Assembly (NCBI RefSeq): GCF_009712475.1
Contig: NZ_VCJO01000001.1
Coordinates: forward strand, 248,001-312,000
Source of the DNA: Micromonospora sp. CP22
Lineage (GTDB): Bacteria; Actinomycetota; Actinomycetes; Mycobacteriales; Micromonosporaceae
Length of the DNA: 64,000 nucleotides
Direction of reading: 5' to 3'
Part shown: piece by piece, positions 9,092 through 17,854 of the stretch
Numbering within the stretch: position 1 is the first letter of the stretch
Layout of the letters: the number at the start of each line of letters is the position of its first letter
Notes under the pieces: generated by a model
The model's database searches: none
What the model saw: the letters and a program-made list of their open reading frames with translations, nothing else
What the model was told of the DNA's origin: nothing
Position numbers and translations under genes: made by a program

Positions 9092-9136
9092 TGTCTGATG
9101 ACCCCTCTCAGGTCGATTGGTGGTGGAGAAGCTGTC

Positions 9137-9195
9137 TGAGAGCGCTCTCACGTAGCCTGCGGCGTGGGCCCTACGCTGTCAAGAGAGCGCTCTCT
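9137..9195 (-). promoter_or_regulatory. Operator-flanked promoter of the beta-glucoside operon
   Basis: On the minus strand a perfect -35 TTGACA (9182-9177) is followed 17 nt later by CAGGCT (9159-9154). Two perfect palindromes flank it: AGAGAGCGCTCTCT (9182-9195), touching the -35, and TGAGAGCGCTCTCA (9137-9150), covering the predicted start site. Their centres are 45 bp apart and share the 12-bp core GAGAGCGCTCTC. The layout fits LacI-type repression by binding both sides of the promoter. Confidence 0.88.
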
Positions 9196-9215
9196 CAGGA
9201 GGGGTCACAGAATGG

Positions 9216-9250
9216 CCACGGCGGCCCTCGGGTACCGAGGGCCGCCGTGG
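9216..9250 (-). terminator. Strong hairpin terminator
   Basis: Perfect 16-bp arms (9216-9231 and 9235-9250) with a three-base loop begin 12 nt after the stop of the mycothiol-dependent enzyme gene. They separate it from the sugar operon promoter. Confidence 0.8.
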
Positions 9251-9262
9251 GCCGCGCGAGGA

Positions 9263-10027
9263 TCAGCCGGTGCGGACCCCGTCGAGCAGGGCGCGATCAC
9301 CGGCGACGGTCAGCGTGTCGAAGCTGACCCGCCCCCAGAGCGCCAGCAACAGATCGCTGGCCGTGCCACTGACCTGTACCCGGGCGTGATGGTCGTCGTG
9401 GTCGAGGATGGTGCCGGTGTCGAGTAGCGCGACACCCTCGCCGCGCAGCCGCAGGTACCACTCCTGGGCGGCGTCGGTGGCGGTCAGCCGGACGACCCCC
9501 TGCCACGGGCCGCCCGACCTGCGCCGACCCGCCGGCAACCAGGTGTCCAGCACCTCGCTCACCCCGTCGGCCGCGAGCTTGGCCTCGATCGGCTCACCCG
9601 AGGCGATCGCGAGTTGGGCGTCCCAGCGGTGCACCGCCGTCTCGTGAGCCATCCGGCGCGGCCAGAAACCCGCCTTCTTCGGCTGTGGAGCCCAGTTCCA
9701 CGCCGGGGCCTCCGGGTCGAGGGAGTCGAAGAGCGTCATCAGCTCGTCGTACGCCTGCTGCCACTGCTGCACGGCGGTGACGCCGTCGACCGGCTCGACC
9801 GGCTGCGAGCGGCTCTGTTGCGGTGCCGTGGCGTCACCCGAGGCGACCAGGCCGTGCACCCACCGATAGATCCCGGCGAGGTGGCGGGTCAGGTCGGTGA
9901 CGGTCCAGCCTGGGCAGGACAACACGGGCGTCTCGGGTGGCGCCTCGGCCACCGCGGCGGCGAACGCCGGGCCCTCCGCCCGGAGTGCCCCGATCCAGAA
10001 GTCCTTGCTGCCGTGCAATCTGCTCAT
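9263..10027 (-). CDS. Maleylpyruvate isomerase-family mycothiol-dependent protein
   Basis: The 254-residue protein belongs to the TIGR03083 / MDMPI group. It has an N-terminal DinB-like helical domain (SRLHGSKDFWIGALRAEG, with LSCPGWTVTDLTRHLAGI at about residues 37-54) and a C-terminal SCP2-like domain. Family members use mycothiol as a thiol cofactor, but this one has no assigned substrate. ATG 10027 is preceded by GGGAGG with 6-nt spacing, which rules out the longer frame from 10069. The gene is monocistronic and divergent from murB. mshA for mycothiol synthesis lies 3 kb away. Confidence 0.8.
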   Translation of the reverse strand: MSRLHGSKDFWIGALRAEGPAFAAAVAEAPPETPVLSCPGWTVTDLTRHLAGIYRWVHGLVASGDATAPQQSRSQPVEPVDGVTAVQQWQQAYDELMTLFDSLDPEAPAWNWAPQPKKAGFWPRRMAHETAVHRWDAQLAIASGEPIEAKLAADGVSEVLDTWLPAGRRRSGGPWQGVVRLTATDAAQEWYLRLRGEGVALLDTGTILDHDDHHARVQVSGTASDLLLALWGRVSFDTLTVAGDRALLDGVRTG

Positions 10028-10097
10028 CGCCATCCTCCCGGGGGTGACCGGGCCACCAGTGGGTGCCACGGCTACCTATCAGCCTAGGGTGAGAGGC

Positions 10098-11180
10098 GTG
10101 TCTGACGTCTACGCCCAGCCGACAGCCGCCGCCCAACCCGCCAGCACGGGCGATCTGGCGCAATACACGACATTGTGCCTGGGCGGGCCGGCCGGCAGGG
10201 TCGTCACCGCCACCACCGCCGACGAGATCGTCGGCCGGGTACGCGAGGCGGGCTCCGAGATCCTGTTGCTCGCCGGGGGCAGCAACGTGGTGATCGGTGA
10301 CGCCGGCTTCCCCGGCACGGTGATCCTCGTCCGCTCCCGGGGGTTGCGGGTGCTGACGGAGGACGAGCGCACCGTGACGGTACGCGTCGAGGCCGGTGAG
10401 CCGTGGGACGACCTGGTCGCCGCGACGGTGCGAAACGGCTGGGCGGGGCTGGAGTGCCTGTCCGGCATCCCCGGCTCGACCGGGGCCACCCCGATCCAGA
10501 ACGTCGGGGCGTACGGGCAGGAGGTCGCCGAGACGATCGTGGCCGTGCAGGTGTACGACCGAATCGCCGGGACCGTCGGGCAGGTCGAGACCGACGCCTG
10601 CGGCTTCGCCTACCGATCCAGCATCTTCAAGTACAGCGAGCGCTGGGTGGTGCTCTCGGTGGACTTCCGGCTGGCCCGCTCGCCGCTGTCCGGCCCGGTG
10701 CGTTACGCGGAACTGGCCCGGGCGCTCGGCGTCGAGGTCGGTGACCGGGTGCCGTTGGCGCAGGCCCGGTCCACCGTGCTCGGGCTGCGCGCGGGCAAGG
10801 GCATGGTGCTCGACGCCGACGACCCGGACACCCGTTCCGTCGGCTCGTTCTTCACCAACCCGGTCCTCGACGCCGCGACCTACGAACAGGTGCGGCAGCG
10901 CGCCGCCGACCTTGGTGAACCGCCGTCCTGGCCCAGTGCCGGCGACACGGTCAAGGTCAGTGCCGCCTGGCTGATCGACAAGGCCGGCTTCGGCAAGGGG
11001 TACGCCGGTCCCGAGGGCACCGCCATCTCCAGCAAGCACACCCTCGCCCTCACCAACCCCACCGCGAGTGCGAGCACCCAGGCCCTGCTCACCCTGGCCC
11101 GCGAGATCCGCGACGGCGTCCACCACCGGTTCGGCGTCACCCTCCACCCCGAACCCGTCCTCATCAACTGCACCCTGTGA
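10098..11180 (+). CDS. murB: UDP-N-acetylmuramate dehydrogenase
   Basis: The 360-residue flavoenzyme reduces UDP-GlcNAc-enolpyruvate to UDP-MurNAc with NADPH in peptidoglycan synthesis. Visible motifs are the FAD-binding LAGGSNVVIGDAGFPG, the AYRSSIFK segment, GSFFTNPV with the proton-donating Ser, and the C-terminal HPEPVLINC with the catalytic Glu. The start is GTG 10098, 7 nt after TAGGGT (10085-10090) and without a ribosome binding site, so the transcript is probably leaderless. It is the Rv0482 equivalent. The last codons and stop are tandemly duplicated downstream (11164-11201). Confidence 0.95.
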   Translation: MSDVYAQPTAAAQPASTGDLAQYTTLCLGGPAGRVVTATTADEIVGRVREAGSEILLLAGGSNVVIGDAGFPGTVILVRSRGLRVLTEDERTVTVRVEAGEPWDDLVAATVRNGWAGLECLSGIPGSTGATPIQNVGAYGQEVAETIVAVQVYDRIAGTVGQVETDACGFAYRSSIFKYSERWVVLSVDFRLARSPLSGPVRYAELARALGVEVGDRVPLAQARSTVLGLRAGKGMVLDADDPDTRSVGSFFTNPVLDAATYEQVRQRAADLGEPPSWPSAGDTVKVSAAWLIDKAGFGKGYAGPEGTAISSKHTLALTNPTASASTQALLTLAREIRDGVHHRFGVTLHPEPVLINCTL

Positions 11181-11201
11181 CGTCAACTGCGCCCTGTGAC
11201 G
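11164..11201 (+). repeat. 19-bp tandem duplication of the murB 3' end
   Basis: Two 19-bp copies (11164-11182 and 11183-11201) differ at one base. The first contains the last five codons and stop of murB, and the second is non-coding. It looks like a recent slippage duplication next to a hairpin. Confidence 0.75.
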
Positions 11202-11266
11202 TGTTGATCAAGAAGTTTTCGTCTGATCGCGGCCCCGAACCCGACCAAAACTTCTTGATCAACACG
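11200..11266. terminator. Bidirectional terminator with 20-bp arms
   Basis: Perfect arms at 11200-11219 and 11247-11266 surround a 27-nt loop. The stem contains the A/T-rich GATCAAGAAGTTTT, unusual in this GC-rich DNA, giving T or A runs at the loop ends. It lies between convergent murB and the methyltransferase, and its right arm overlaps that gene's stop codon. Confidence 0.8.
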
Positions 11267-12071
11267 GTGGGGTGGGGGTGGGGGCCACGGTGGGCCAGGG
11301 GAGGGTGAGGTGGCCGTGGCGCCATTGGCGGGGCCCGTCCAGGATCGGCCAGCCCTGGGCGCGGACGGCTGACACGGTGTGCAACCAGCGCTGGCGGGGA
11401 CCGAAGGGGACGTATCCGGCGGCGGCGTGCCAGGCGTCGTCCAGGGTTCGGATCAGGTCGTGGATCCGCTCACCCGGTACGTTGCGGTGGATCAACGCCT
11501 TCGGCAACCGCTCGGCCAGCTCGGCGGGGCTCTCCAGGGTCGTCAGCCGGGCGGCCAGGGTCAGCGAGCGGGGCCCGTCGGCGTCGAGCAGCACCCACCC
11601 GCCGAGGCGACCCAACTCGTCGCAGGTCCCCTCCACCAGCAGCCCGCCGGGTGCCAACCCGGCGCACAGCGTGCGCCACGCGCCGGCCACCTCGCGCTCG
11701 TCGTACTGGCGCAGCACGTTGAACGCGCGGACCAGGGCGGGACGCAGACCGGCCAGCTCGAAGCCACCCCGGGCGAAGGTGAGCCCGGGTGGGTCGGCGG
11801 CGGCCTGTGCGTCGGCGACGCGTACCGGATCGATCTCCAGCCCGACCACCCGCACGTCGGCACGGACCCGGGCGGCGAGCCGGGCGCGCAACTCCACAGT
11901 GGTCACCGGGGTCGCGCCGTAGCCGAGGTCCACCACCAGCGGGTCGGCTGCGGCGCGCAGCGGCTCGGCGCAGTGCTCCACGATCCAGTTGTCCACCCGG
12001 CGGAGCCGGTTGGGGTGAGTGGTTCCCCGGGTCACCGCACCGAGCGGCCGGGACGCCCGCGACGCCATCAT
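11259..12071 (-). CDS. Class I SAM-dependent methyltransferase
   Basis: The 270-residue protein has a Rossmann methyltransferase core with motif I VVDLGYGATP (about residues 45-55), an acidic loop ending VVGLEIDPVRV, and a GGLLVEGTCDELG segment. It has no signal peptide. The substrate is unknown. It starts about 10 nt after the stop of the upstream short-chain dehydrogenase, so the two are co-transcribed. The start is one of two consecutive ATGs (12071 or 12068). A longer upstream open frame is only the antisense of the dehydrogenase gene. Confidence 0.82.
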   Translation of the reverse strand: MMASRASRPLGAVTRGTTHPNRLRRVDNWIVEHCAEPLRAAADPLVVDLGYGATPVTTVELRARLAARVRADVRVVGLEIDPVRVADAQAAADPPGLTFARGGFELAGLRPALVRAFNVLRQYDEREVAGAWRTLCAGLAPGGLLVEGTCDELGRLGGWVLLDADGPRSLTLAARLTTLESPAELAERLPKALIHRNVPGERIHDLIRTLDDAWHAAAGYVPFGPRQRWLHTVSAVRAQGWPILDGPRQWRHGHLTLPWPTVAPTPTPPC

Positions 12072-12081
12072 GGTTCCCGGC

Positions 12082-12846
12082 TCAGCTGGTCCGGTGCACC
12101 TTGTGCTGGGCGGCCTGGGCCAGCGGCCGGACGACGAGCCGGTCCACGTTGACGTGTTGCGGGCGGGTGGCGCACCAGGCGATGCAGTCGGCGACGTCCT
12201 CGGCGAGCAGCGGCTCGTCGACACCGGCGTAGACCGCCGCTGCCCGCTCGGTGTCCCCGCCGAACCGGGTCAGCGAGAACTCGTCGGTCTTCACCATGCC
12301 CGGGTCGATCTCGATCACCCGCACGGGACGGCCGCACAACTCCAGCCGTAGCGTGCCGGCGACCGCGGTCTGCGCGTGCTTCGCCGCGGTGTAGCCACCG
12401 CCACCCTCGTAGACGGTGAATCCGGCGGTCGACGAGACGACGACGATCGTGCCCGCCCCGGACTCCTCCAGCAGCGGCAGCAGCGCCTGGGTGACCCGCA
12501 GCGTGCCGAGCACGTTGACGTCGTACATCCACTGCCAGTCACCGATCGCGCCGGACTCCACCGGATCCAGCCCGCGCGCCCCGCCCGCGTTGTTCACCAG
12601 GAGGGTCACCGGCCCGCCGGTCTGCCGCGCGGCCCGAGCCAGATCGGCCACCGACTCGTCGGAGGTGACGTCGCAGCCGACCGCGGTGGCGGTGCCACCC
12701 GCCGCGGTGATCTCGGCGACCAGGTCGACCAACCGGTCGGTACGCCGGGCGGCGGCGAGCACGTGGAAACCCTCGCCGGCGAGCCGCCGGGCAGTGGCGG
12801 CGCCGATCCCGCTGGACGCTCCGGTGACGATCGCGACACGACTCAT
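12082..12846 (-). CDS. Short-chain dehydrogenase/reductase
   Basis: The 254-residue SDR has the nucleotide-binding TGASSGIG at the N-terminus, LVNNAGG near residue 87 and the active-site YTAAKHA. It is a classical SDR of unknown substrate and corresponds by position to Rv0484c of M. tuberculosis. I place the start at ATG 12846, directly at the beta-alpha-beta fold. GAGAAT lies 6 nt upstream, so a leaderless mRNA is possible but weakly supported. It is divergent from mshA and is followed by the methyltransferase. Confidence 0.9.
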   Translation of the reverse strand: MSRVAIVTGASSGIGAATARRLAGEGFHVLAAARRTDRLVDLVAEITAAGGTATAVGCDVTSDESVADLARAARQTGGPVTLLVNNAGGARGLDPVESGAIGDWQWMYDVNVLGTLRVTQALLPLLEESGAGTIVVVSSTAGFTVYEGGGGYTAAKHAQTAVAGTLRLELCGRPVRVIEIDPGMVKTDEFSLTRFGGDTERAAAVYAGVDEPLLAEDVADCIAWCATRPQHVNVDRLVVRPLAQAAQHKVHRTS

Positions 12847-13030
12847 CTGGCCATTCTCGCCCCCCGCCGGTCGGCGGTGGGCGGCGCGGTCGTCATGAGG
12901 TCGGTCACGCCCGAGGGCCTGCCCGACGTATTTCCCGTCGCCGATCGGGAAGATGACATCCGGCGTGAAGCGTTGAGGCAGGAGCGCCGGTCGTGCGGGG
13001 ACGGCATCAACCGTGGCAAAGGGAGCGGAC

Positions 13031-14380
13031 GTGGCGGAAGAGCACACCGGTGTCGGTCGTCAGCGAGGTGCCCTGCCGTGGCCGCGTCCCCGGCGGATCG
13101 CGACCCTGTCGGTACACACCTCGCCGTTGCACCAACCGGGGACCGGGGACGCGGGCGGCATGAACGTCTACATCCTGGAGGTCTCCCGCCGGTTGGCCGA
13201 GGCGAACGTCGAGGTCGAGATCTTCACCCGGGCCACCTCGGGTGACCTGCCCCCGGTGGTGGAGGTGGCCCCGGGGGTGCACGTCCGGCACGTGATGGCC
13301 GGTCCGCTGGAGGGGCTGACCAAGGAGGAACTACCCGGTCAGCTCTGCGCGTTCACCGCCGGCGTGCTGCGCGCCGAGGCGGCCCGCCCGCCCGGCCATT
13401 ACGACCTCGTCCACTCCCACTACTGGCTCTCCGGGCAGGTCGGTTGGCTGGCCAAGGAGCGCTGGGGAGTGCCGCTGGTGCACACCGCGCACACCCTGGC
13501 CAAGGTGAAGAACGCGCAGTTGGCCGCCGGTGACCGGCCGGAGCCCAAGGCCCGGGTGATCGGTGAGGAACAGGTGGTCGCGGAGGCGGACCGGCTGGTC
13601 GCGAACACCCGGGTCGAGGCGCGCGACCTGATCGACCGGTACGACGCCGAGCCCGCCCGGGTCACGGTGGTCGAACCCGGCGTGGACCTGGACCGGTTCC
13701 GTCCCGTCGCCGGCGACCGGGACGCCGCCACCAGGGCCGCCCGGATCCGGTTGGGCCTGCCGCCCGATGGCCACCTGGTCGCCTTCGTCGGGCGGATCCA
13801 GCCGTTGAAGGCACCCGACGTGCTCATCCGGGCGATCGCGGCCCTGCGGGCGCGGGACGCCGAGTTGGCTCGTGACGTGGCAGTGGTGATCTGTGGCGGT
13901 CCCAGTGGCAGCGGGCTGGACCGGCCCACCGCGCTGATCGAGTTGGCCGCCTCGCTCGGCGTCGCCGACCGGGTGCACTTCATGCCGCCGCGCACCGGAG
14001 CGGAACTGCCCCTGCTGTACCAGGCGGCCGACCTGGTCGCGGTGCCGTCGTACAACGAATCCTTCGGCCTGGTCGCCCTGGAGGCGCAGGCCTGCGGTAC
14101 GCCGGTGGTGGCCGCTGCCGTCGGCGGCCTGGTCACCGCAGTGCGCGACCAGGTCAGCGGGGTGCTGGTGCGCGGACACGACCCGGTCGACTGGGCGGGT
14201 ACGTTGGCCCGCCTGCTCCCCGACCGAGCCCGTCGGGCCGAGTTGTCGGTCGGTGCCGCCCAGCACGCCCGGAACTTCTCCTGGCATCGCACCGCCGCCG
14301 GCCTGCTCGCCGTCTACGGCGAGGCGATGGCCGACCACCGGGCCGGGCTCGCCGCCGCGCTCACCGGCTCCTGCTGCTGA
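13031..14380 (+). CDS. mshA: D-inositol-3-phosphate glycosyltransferase
   Basis: The 449-residue GT4 glycosyltransferase catalyses the first step of mycothiol synthesis, joining UDP-GlcNAc to 1D-myo-inositol 3-phosphate. It has the MshA N-terminal [20 protein letters not shown], the [15 protein letters not shown] donor-binding region and the E-x7-E type motif in [22 protein letters not shown] 13031 is preceded by AAGGGAG at 5-nt spacing. GTG 13013 in the same frame is the alternative start. The gene follows the Rv0486 position. The 184-bp upstream region is shared with the divergent SDR gene. Confidence 0.95.
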   Translation: MAEEHTGVGRQRGALPWPRPRRIATLSVHTSPLHQPGTGDAGGMNVYILEVSRRLAEANVEVEIFTRATSGDLPPVVEVAPGVHVRHVMAGPLEGLTKEELPGQLCAFTAGVLRAEAARPPGHYDLVHSHYWLSGQVGWLAKERWGVPLVHTAHTLAKVKNAQLAAGDRPEPKARVIGEEQVVAEADRLVANTRVEARDLIDRYDAEPARVTVVEPGVDLDRFRPVAGDRDAATRAARIRLGLPPDGHLVAFVGRIQPLKAPDVLIRAIAALRARDAELARDVAVVICGGPSGSGLDRPTALIELAASLGVADRVHFMPPRTGAELPLLYQAADLVAVPSYNESFGLVALEAQACGTPVVAAAVGGLVTAVRDQVSGVLVRGHDPVDWAGTLARLLPDRARRAELSVGAAQHARNFSWHRTAAGLLAVYGEAMADHRAGLAAALTGSCC

Positions 14381-14474
14381 CCGCCGTGGGCCCGGCTGTC
14401 GGCCCGGCCAGCAGGGCGGCGACGACCTACCGGCAGCCGGGCGGCGCGGTGACGGTCGCCGTAGAGTTGGTCGG

Positions 14475-15008
14475 ATGAGCGACCTCGGTGCACTGATCGA
14501 GTCCGTCTGCGCGGAGCGGGAACTAGCCTGCGAGCCCACCGGTCCGGGGTCGTACGCGGTGACCCTGCCCGGCACGCACAAGCTCAAGACGATCTGCAAT
14601 CTGATCGTCGGCGAGCACGCGCTGCGGATCGAGGCGTTCGTGATGCGTCAGCCGGACGAGCGGCGCGAGGAACTGTGGGCCTGGCTGTTGCAGCGCAACG
14701 CCAAGATGTACGCCGTGTCGTTCTCCATCGACGCCGTCGGCGACGTCTACCTCACCGGCCGGGTCAACCCCGACGGTGTCGACGCCGACGAGCTGGACCG
14801 GCTGCTCGGCGCGGTGCTGACCTACGCCGACGAGTCCTTCGACACGATGCTGGAGATCGGGTTCGGCAGCTCGATCCGCCGCGAGTGGGAGTGGCGGGTG
14901 AAGCGGGGTGAGTCGACCGCCAACCTGGCGGCGTTCGCGCACCTGTTCGAGCCCTCGGCGGCGGCCCGGTCGGCTCCGCCGGCCGCCGGAGGTTCGGACC
15001 GCTCCTGA
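14475..15008 (+). CDS. YbjN domain-containing protein (Rv0487-like)
   Basis: The 177-residue soluble protein of the YbjN/type III secretion chaperone-like fold has LPGTHKLKTICNLIVG and LLQRNAKMYAVSFSID as its most recognisable stretches. Its function is unknown. The homologous gene sits between mshA and gpm in mycobacteria, as here. ATG 14475 lies 7 nt after TAGAGT (14462-14467) with no ribosome binding site, so the mRNA is probably leaderless. Longer upstream frames extend over the 3' end of mshA and are not real. Confidence 0.85.
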   Translation: MSDLGALIESVCAERELACEPTGPGSYAVTLPGTHKLKTICNLIVGEHALRIEAFVMRQPDERREELWAWLLQRNAKMYAVSFSIDAVGDVYLTGRVNPDGVDADELDRLLGAVLTYADESFDTMLEIGFGSSIRREWEWRVKRGESTANLAAFAHLFEPSAAARSAPPAAGGSDRS

Positions 15009-15084
15009 CGGGTAAGCCGCAGCGCGCGGTGCGGCGTTGGGACCCGCCGCGCCGAGACGGCGAGTTCGAGGAGCGTGAGCGTCC

Positions 15085-15978
15085 ATGGCTCAGCGAAGTA
15101 GCTCGGGTCGCGGCGGGACCGCGACCAGGACCAGACGGCAGGGCGGTAACCAGACGCCGAACACGCCAAGGATCTCCGAGGCGGAGATCTCCCGGATGCG
15201 GGTGGACGACATCCGGGGACAACTGCGGCGGCACGGGGTTTCCGGCATCTCCACGCTGCGTAAGCCGGAACTGGTGAAGACGCTGGTGAAGACGTTGCGG
15301 TCCAGCGGTGCCGGGCGTCGCAGCAGCGGCCCGGCGGGCCGGGCCAAGGCGACGAAGGCATCGGGTGCCAGACAACCGGCGTCCAGTCGGACCGCGCCGG
15401 GCCGGGCCAAGGCGGCACCGGCGAAGCGGACCATCGCGGCCCGCACGTCGACCGGCACGGCGGGCAGGACCGCCGCCCGCACGTCGACCGGCACGACGGG
15501 TAGGAGCGCCACCAGCGCTCGGAAGGCAGCTGCGCGCAAGGCGGCTCCGCGCAAGGCGGCGACGAGCGGTACGGCGGCCGCCACCCGCCGGGCGGCCGGT
15601 GGCGGCGCGGTGCGCACCGGACGGTCGACGTCCCGGTCGGTCCGCTCGTCGCAGCTGATCACCTCGCTCCAGGACCGGCCGGAGCGTCCCGGCCGCAGCC
15701 TGGTCACCACCAACCACGACGTCATCCGGCGGTGGGCCCGGCAACGGGGTGCCAAACCGGCGACGATCAGCGGCACCGATCGGGCGGGCCGAGCCGGGGT
15801 GTTGACGTTCAACATCCCGGGCTACCGGGAGAGCAGCCGGATCCGTGAGATCACCTGGGACGAGTGGTTTCACACCTTCGACCTGCGTCGGCTGAACCTG
15901 ATCTACCAGGAGCAGATGCGCGACGGTCGGCAGAGCAACTTCTTCCGGACCGAGTCACCCGATCGGGAAGACGGATGA
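15085..15978 (+). CDS. Rho N-terminal/SAP-like domain protein with basic tail and RGG-type C-domain
   Basis: The 297-residue protein has three parts. Residues about 29-71 form a Rho N-terminal (SAP-like) nucleic-acid-binding helix pair (SRMRVDDIRGQLRRHG). Residues about 72-185 are a low-complexity Ala/Arg/Lys/Thr/Ser tail like histone H1, with a 12-residue repeat (ARTSTGT core) doubled at 15436-15507. Residues about 205-290 match the small bacterial domain seen alone in many genomes (HDVIRRWARQRGAKPATISG then ITWDEWF and LIYQEQ). It is probably a nucleoid- or RNA-associated protein. The start is ATG 15085 after GAGGAGCG. Confidence 0.75.
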   Translation: MAQRSSSGRGGTATRTRRQGGNQTPNTPRISEAEISRMRVDDIRGQLRRHGVSGISTLRKPELVKTLVKTLRSSGAGRRSSGPAGRAKATKASGARQPASSRTAPGRAKAAPAKRTIAARTSTGTAGRTAARTSTGTTGRSATSARKAAARKAAPRKAATSGTAAATRRAAGGGAVRTGRSTSRSVRSSQLITSLQDRPERPGRSLVTTNHDVIRRWARQRGAKPATISGTDRAGRAGVLTFNIPGYRESSRIREITWDEWFHTFDLRRLNLIYQEQMRDGRQSNFFRTESPDREDG

Positions 15979-16397
15979 GGTTTGCGGGAATAGCCCTCGG
16001 GTACCCGCTGTTGGCCTTGACCGAGGGCCTGAGCACCGTCCGGCGGGGTCGCTGTGACGGGCGAGACAGCCGCTCAAGTTGAATCGCGAGGTCAGGCCGC
16101 ACTAGCTTTATTGCACCGCGTTACGCTCGGAACCGTTCGGGGGAGCGGCGGATCGATCAGATCTGTGCATCCGGGTGGGCGCGGGGGACGGGTGGACCGA
16201 CACCGTTGGGGGACGGTGGCCCACCTGTTTGGACCGGCGGCGCGAGCGGGCGTCGCTTACGGGGGTGAGTGCCGCCCGCCGCCGCCGGTCGTACGACGTC
16301 GAACGCCCGGTACGGCTTCCGTACCGGGCGTCGACTGTTTCGTCAGCCCAGGTCCTTCTGCGCAGGGCCGCCGGGGGTGGCGACGCCCGGGCTCGGC
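15979..16397. other. Non-coding interval between convergent genes
   Basis: No gene is visible in these 419 bp. An 8-bp-arm hairpin (15993-16000 and 16021-16028) lies just after the basic protein gene, and a strong terminator for the MFS gene is at 16299-16335. The remainder shows no coding signature in any frame that I can support. Confidence 0.6.
16299..16335 (-). terminator. Hairpin terminator of the MFS gene
   Basis: 13-bp perfect arms (16303-16315 and 16319-16331) with a three-base loop are extended by GTCG/CGAC across one bulged base. They lie about 65 nt after the MFS stop. Confidence 0.75.
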
Positions 16398-17705
16398 TCA
16401 CCCCTGGGAGGTGGCCACCGGCTCGGCCGCCTTGGGTGCGGCGGGCTGCGGTGCGGTCGACTGCGTCGTCAGCACCGCAGCGGCGCCGACGGTACGCAGG
16501 GCGACGGCCCGCCGTTCCCGAGCCGGCCCGGAGAGCAGGTGACCCACCGCCATCACCAGGCCGATCGCCGCGCAGCCGAACCAGAGCGTGGCGTTGCCGG
16601 CCTGCTCGCGCACCAGTCCGCCGAGGATCGGTGCCGCCGCCCCGGCCAGCTGCCAGGAGAGCGAGAAGACCCCCTGATAGCGACCGCGCAGCTCGGCCGG
16701 GGAGAGTTCGGCGATGAGGGTGGCGTTGGAGGGTGAGTGGAGCATCTCGCCGAGGGTCCAGATCAGCACCGTCAACCCGTAGAACCAGGCGACGTCGGCG
16801 AACGCGGTCAACCCGAAGCCGACTCCGGTCACCACCGCGGCCAGGGCGAGCACGTGCGACCGGCTCCGTCCCTTGATCAGTCGGGGTACGAAGAGTTGCC
16901 CGGCCACGATCATCACGCCGTTGAGCGCGATCACCGATCCGTAGGTGGCGGGGCTCAGGCCGGAGTCGGCCATCGCGATCGGCAGCATCGAGATGTGTTG
17001 GAGGAAGACCAGCGCCCCGAGCAGGTTCAGCGCGACGAAGCCGAGGTACACCCGGTCGTTCAGGATGGTCCGCAGGGCGCCGGACGGAGCGCCGCCGCGA
17101 GGCATCCCGACGACGACCGTGCGGGTCTCCCGCACCTTCACGAAGATGATCAGCGCGGTGATCAGGGTGGTGGCCGCGTTGACCACGAAGAGGAGCAGGT
17201 AGCCGGCCTGGGCGGCGAAGCCGGCGAGGACGGCGGCGCAGGCGAAGCCGAGATTGACCGCCCAGTAGTTGAGCGAGAAGGCGCGCAGCCGGTCCCGCTC
17301 CGGCACCACGTCGATCATCATGGCGCCGTACGCGGGGCGGGCCGCCTCGGCGAAGAGGCCGAGCAGCAACGCACCCGCCGCCACCGTCCACAGGTCACGG
17401 GCGAAGCCGAGGGCGAGCATCATGGTGGCGGCACCGAGATGGGCGGTGAACAGGGTCGGTCGGCGGCCCCACCGGTCGGACAGGGTGCCGCCCGCGGTGG
17501 TGCCGACCGCGCCGCCGACACCCCACGCGCCGAGCACCAGGCCCGCCTGTGCGGCGGAGAAGCCGCGCTCCTGGGTCAGGTAGATGGCGAGGAAGACCAG
17601 GACGAACGAGCCGAGCCGGTTGATCAGCGTGCCGGTCCAGAGGTACCAGAAGGTTGTCGGTAGCCCACCTGTTGTGTCCCGGAACCAACCCCGTATCGCG
17701 TGCAC
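16398..17705 (-). CDS. MFS transporter (DHA1-like)
   Basis: The 435-residue protein has 12 hydrophobic segments and the MFS signature GGTLSDRWGRRPTLF in the loop between helices 2 and 3, with a related second-half loop at the GRSRSHVLAL segment. It is probably a proton-driven exporter of small molecules. The specificity is not evident. The gene is monocistronic. Its start region is divergent from gpmA, with about 150 bp between them. Confidence 0.88.
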   Translation of the reverse strand: MHAIRGWFRDTTGGLPTTFWYLWTGTLINRLGSFVLVFLAIYLTQERGFSAAQAGLVLGAWGVGGAVGTTAGGTLSDRWGRRPTLFTAHLGAATMMLALGFARDLWTVAAGALLLGLFAEAARPAYGAMMIDVVPERDRLRAFSLNYWAVNLGFACAAVLAGFAAQAGYLLLFVVNAATTLITALIIFVKVRETRTVVVGMPRGGAPSGALRTILNDRVYLGFVALNLLGALVFLQHISMLPIAMADSGLSPATYGSVIALNGVMIVAGQLFVPRLIKGRSRSHVLALAAVVTGVGFGLTAFADVAWFYGLTVLIWTLGEMLHSPSNATLIAELSPAELRGRYQGVFSLSWQLAGAAAPILGGLVREQAGNATLWFGCAAIGLVMAVGHLLSGPARERRAVALRTVGAAAVLTTQSTAPQPAAPKAAEPVATSQG

Positions 17706-17854
17706 GCCCGCCCCCGCATCCGTAATGACTGATGATCTATTGGATCCTTACCAACCTAGTGGCGTGCCGGAATCAAGGTCACCCGTATTTCCACGTGGTG
17801 GTCGTCACCACCCTTCCCGCACGGCCCGCTCCGGCTTGCGGCAGGATGATCGGC

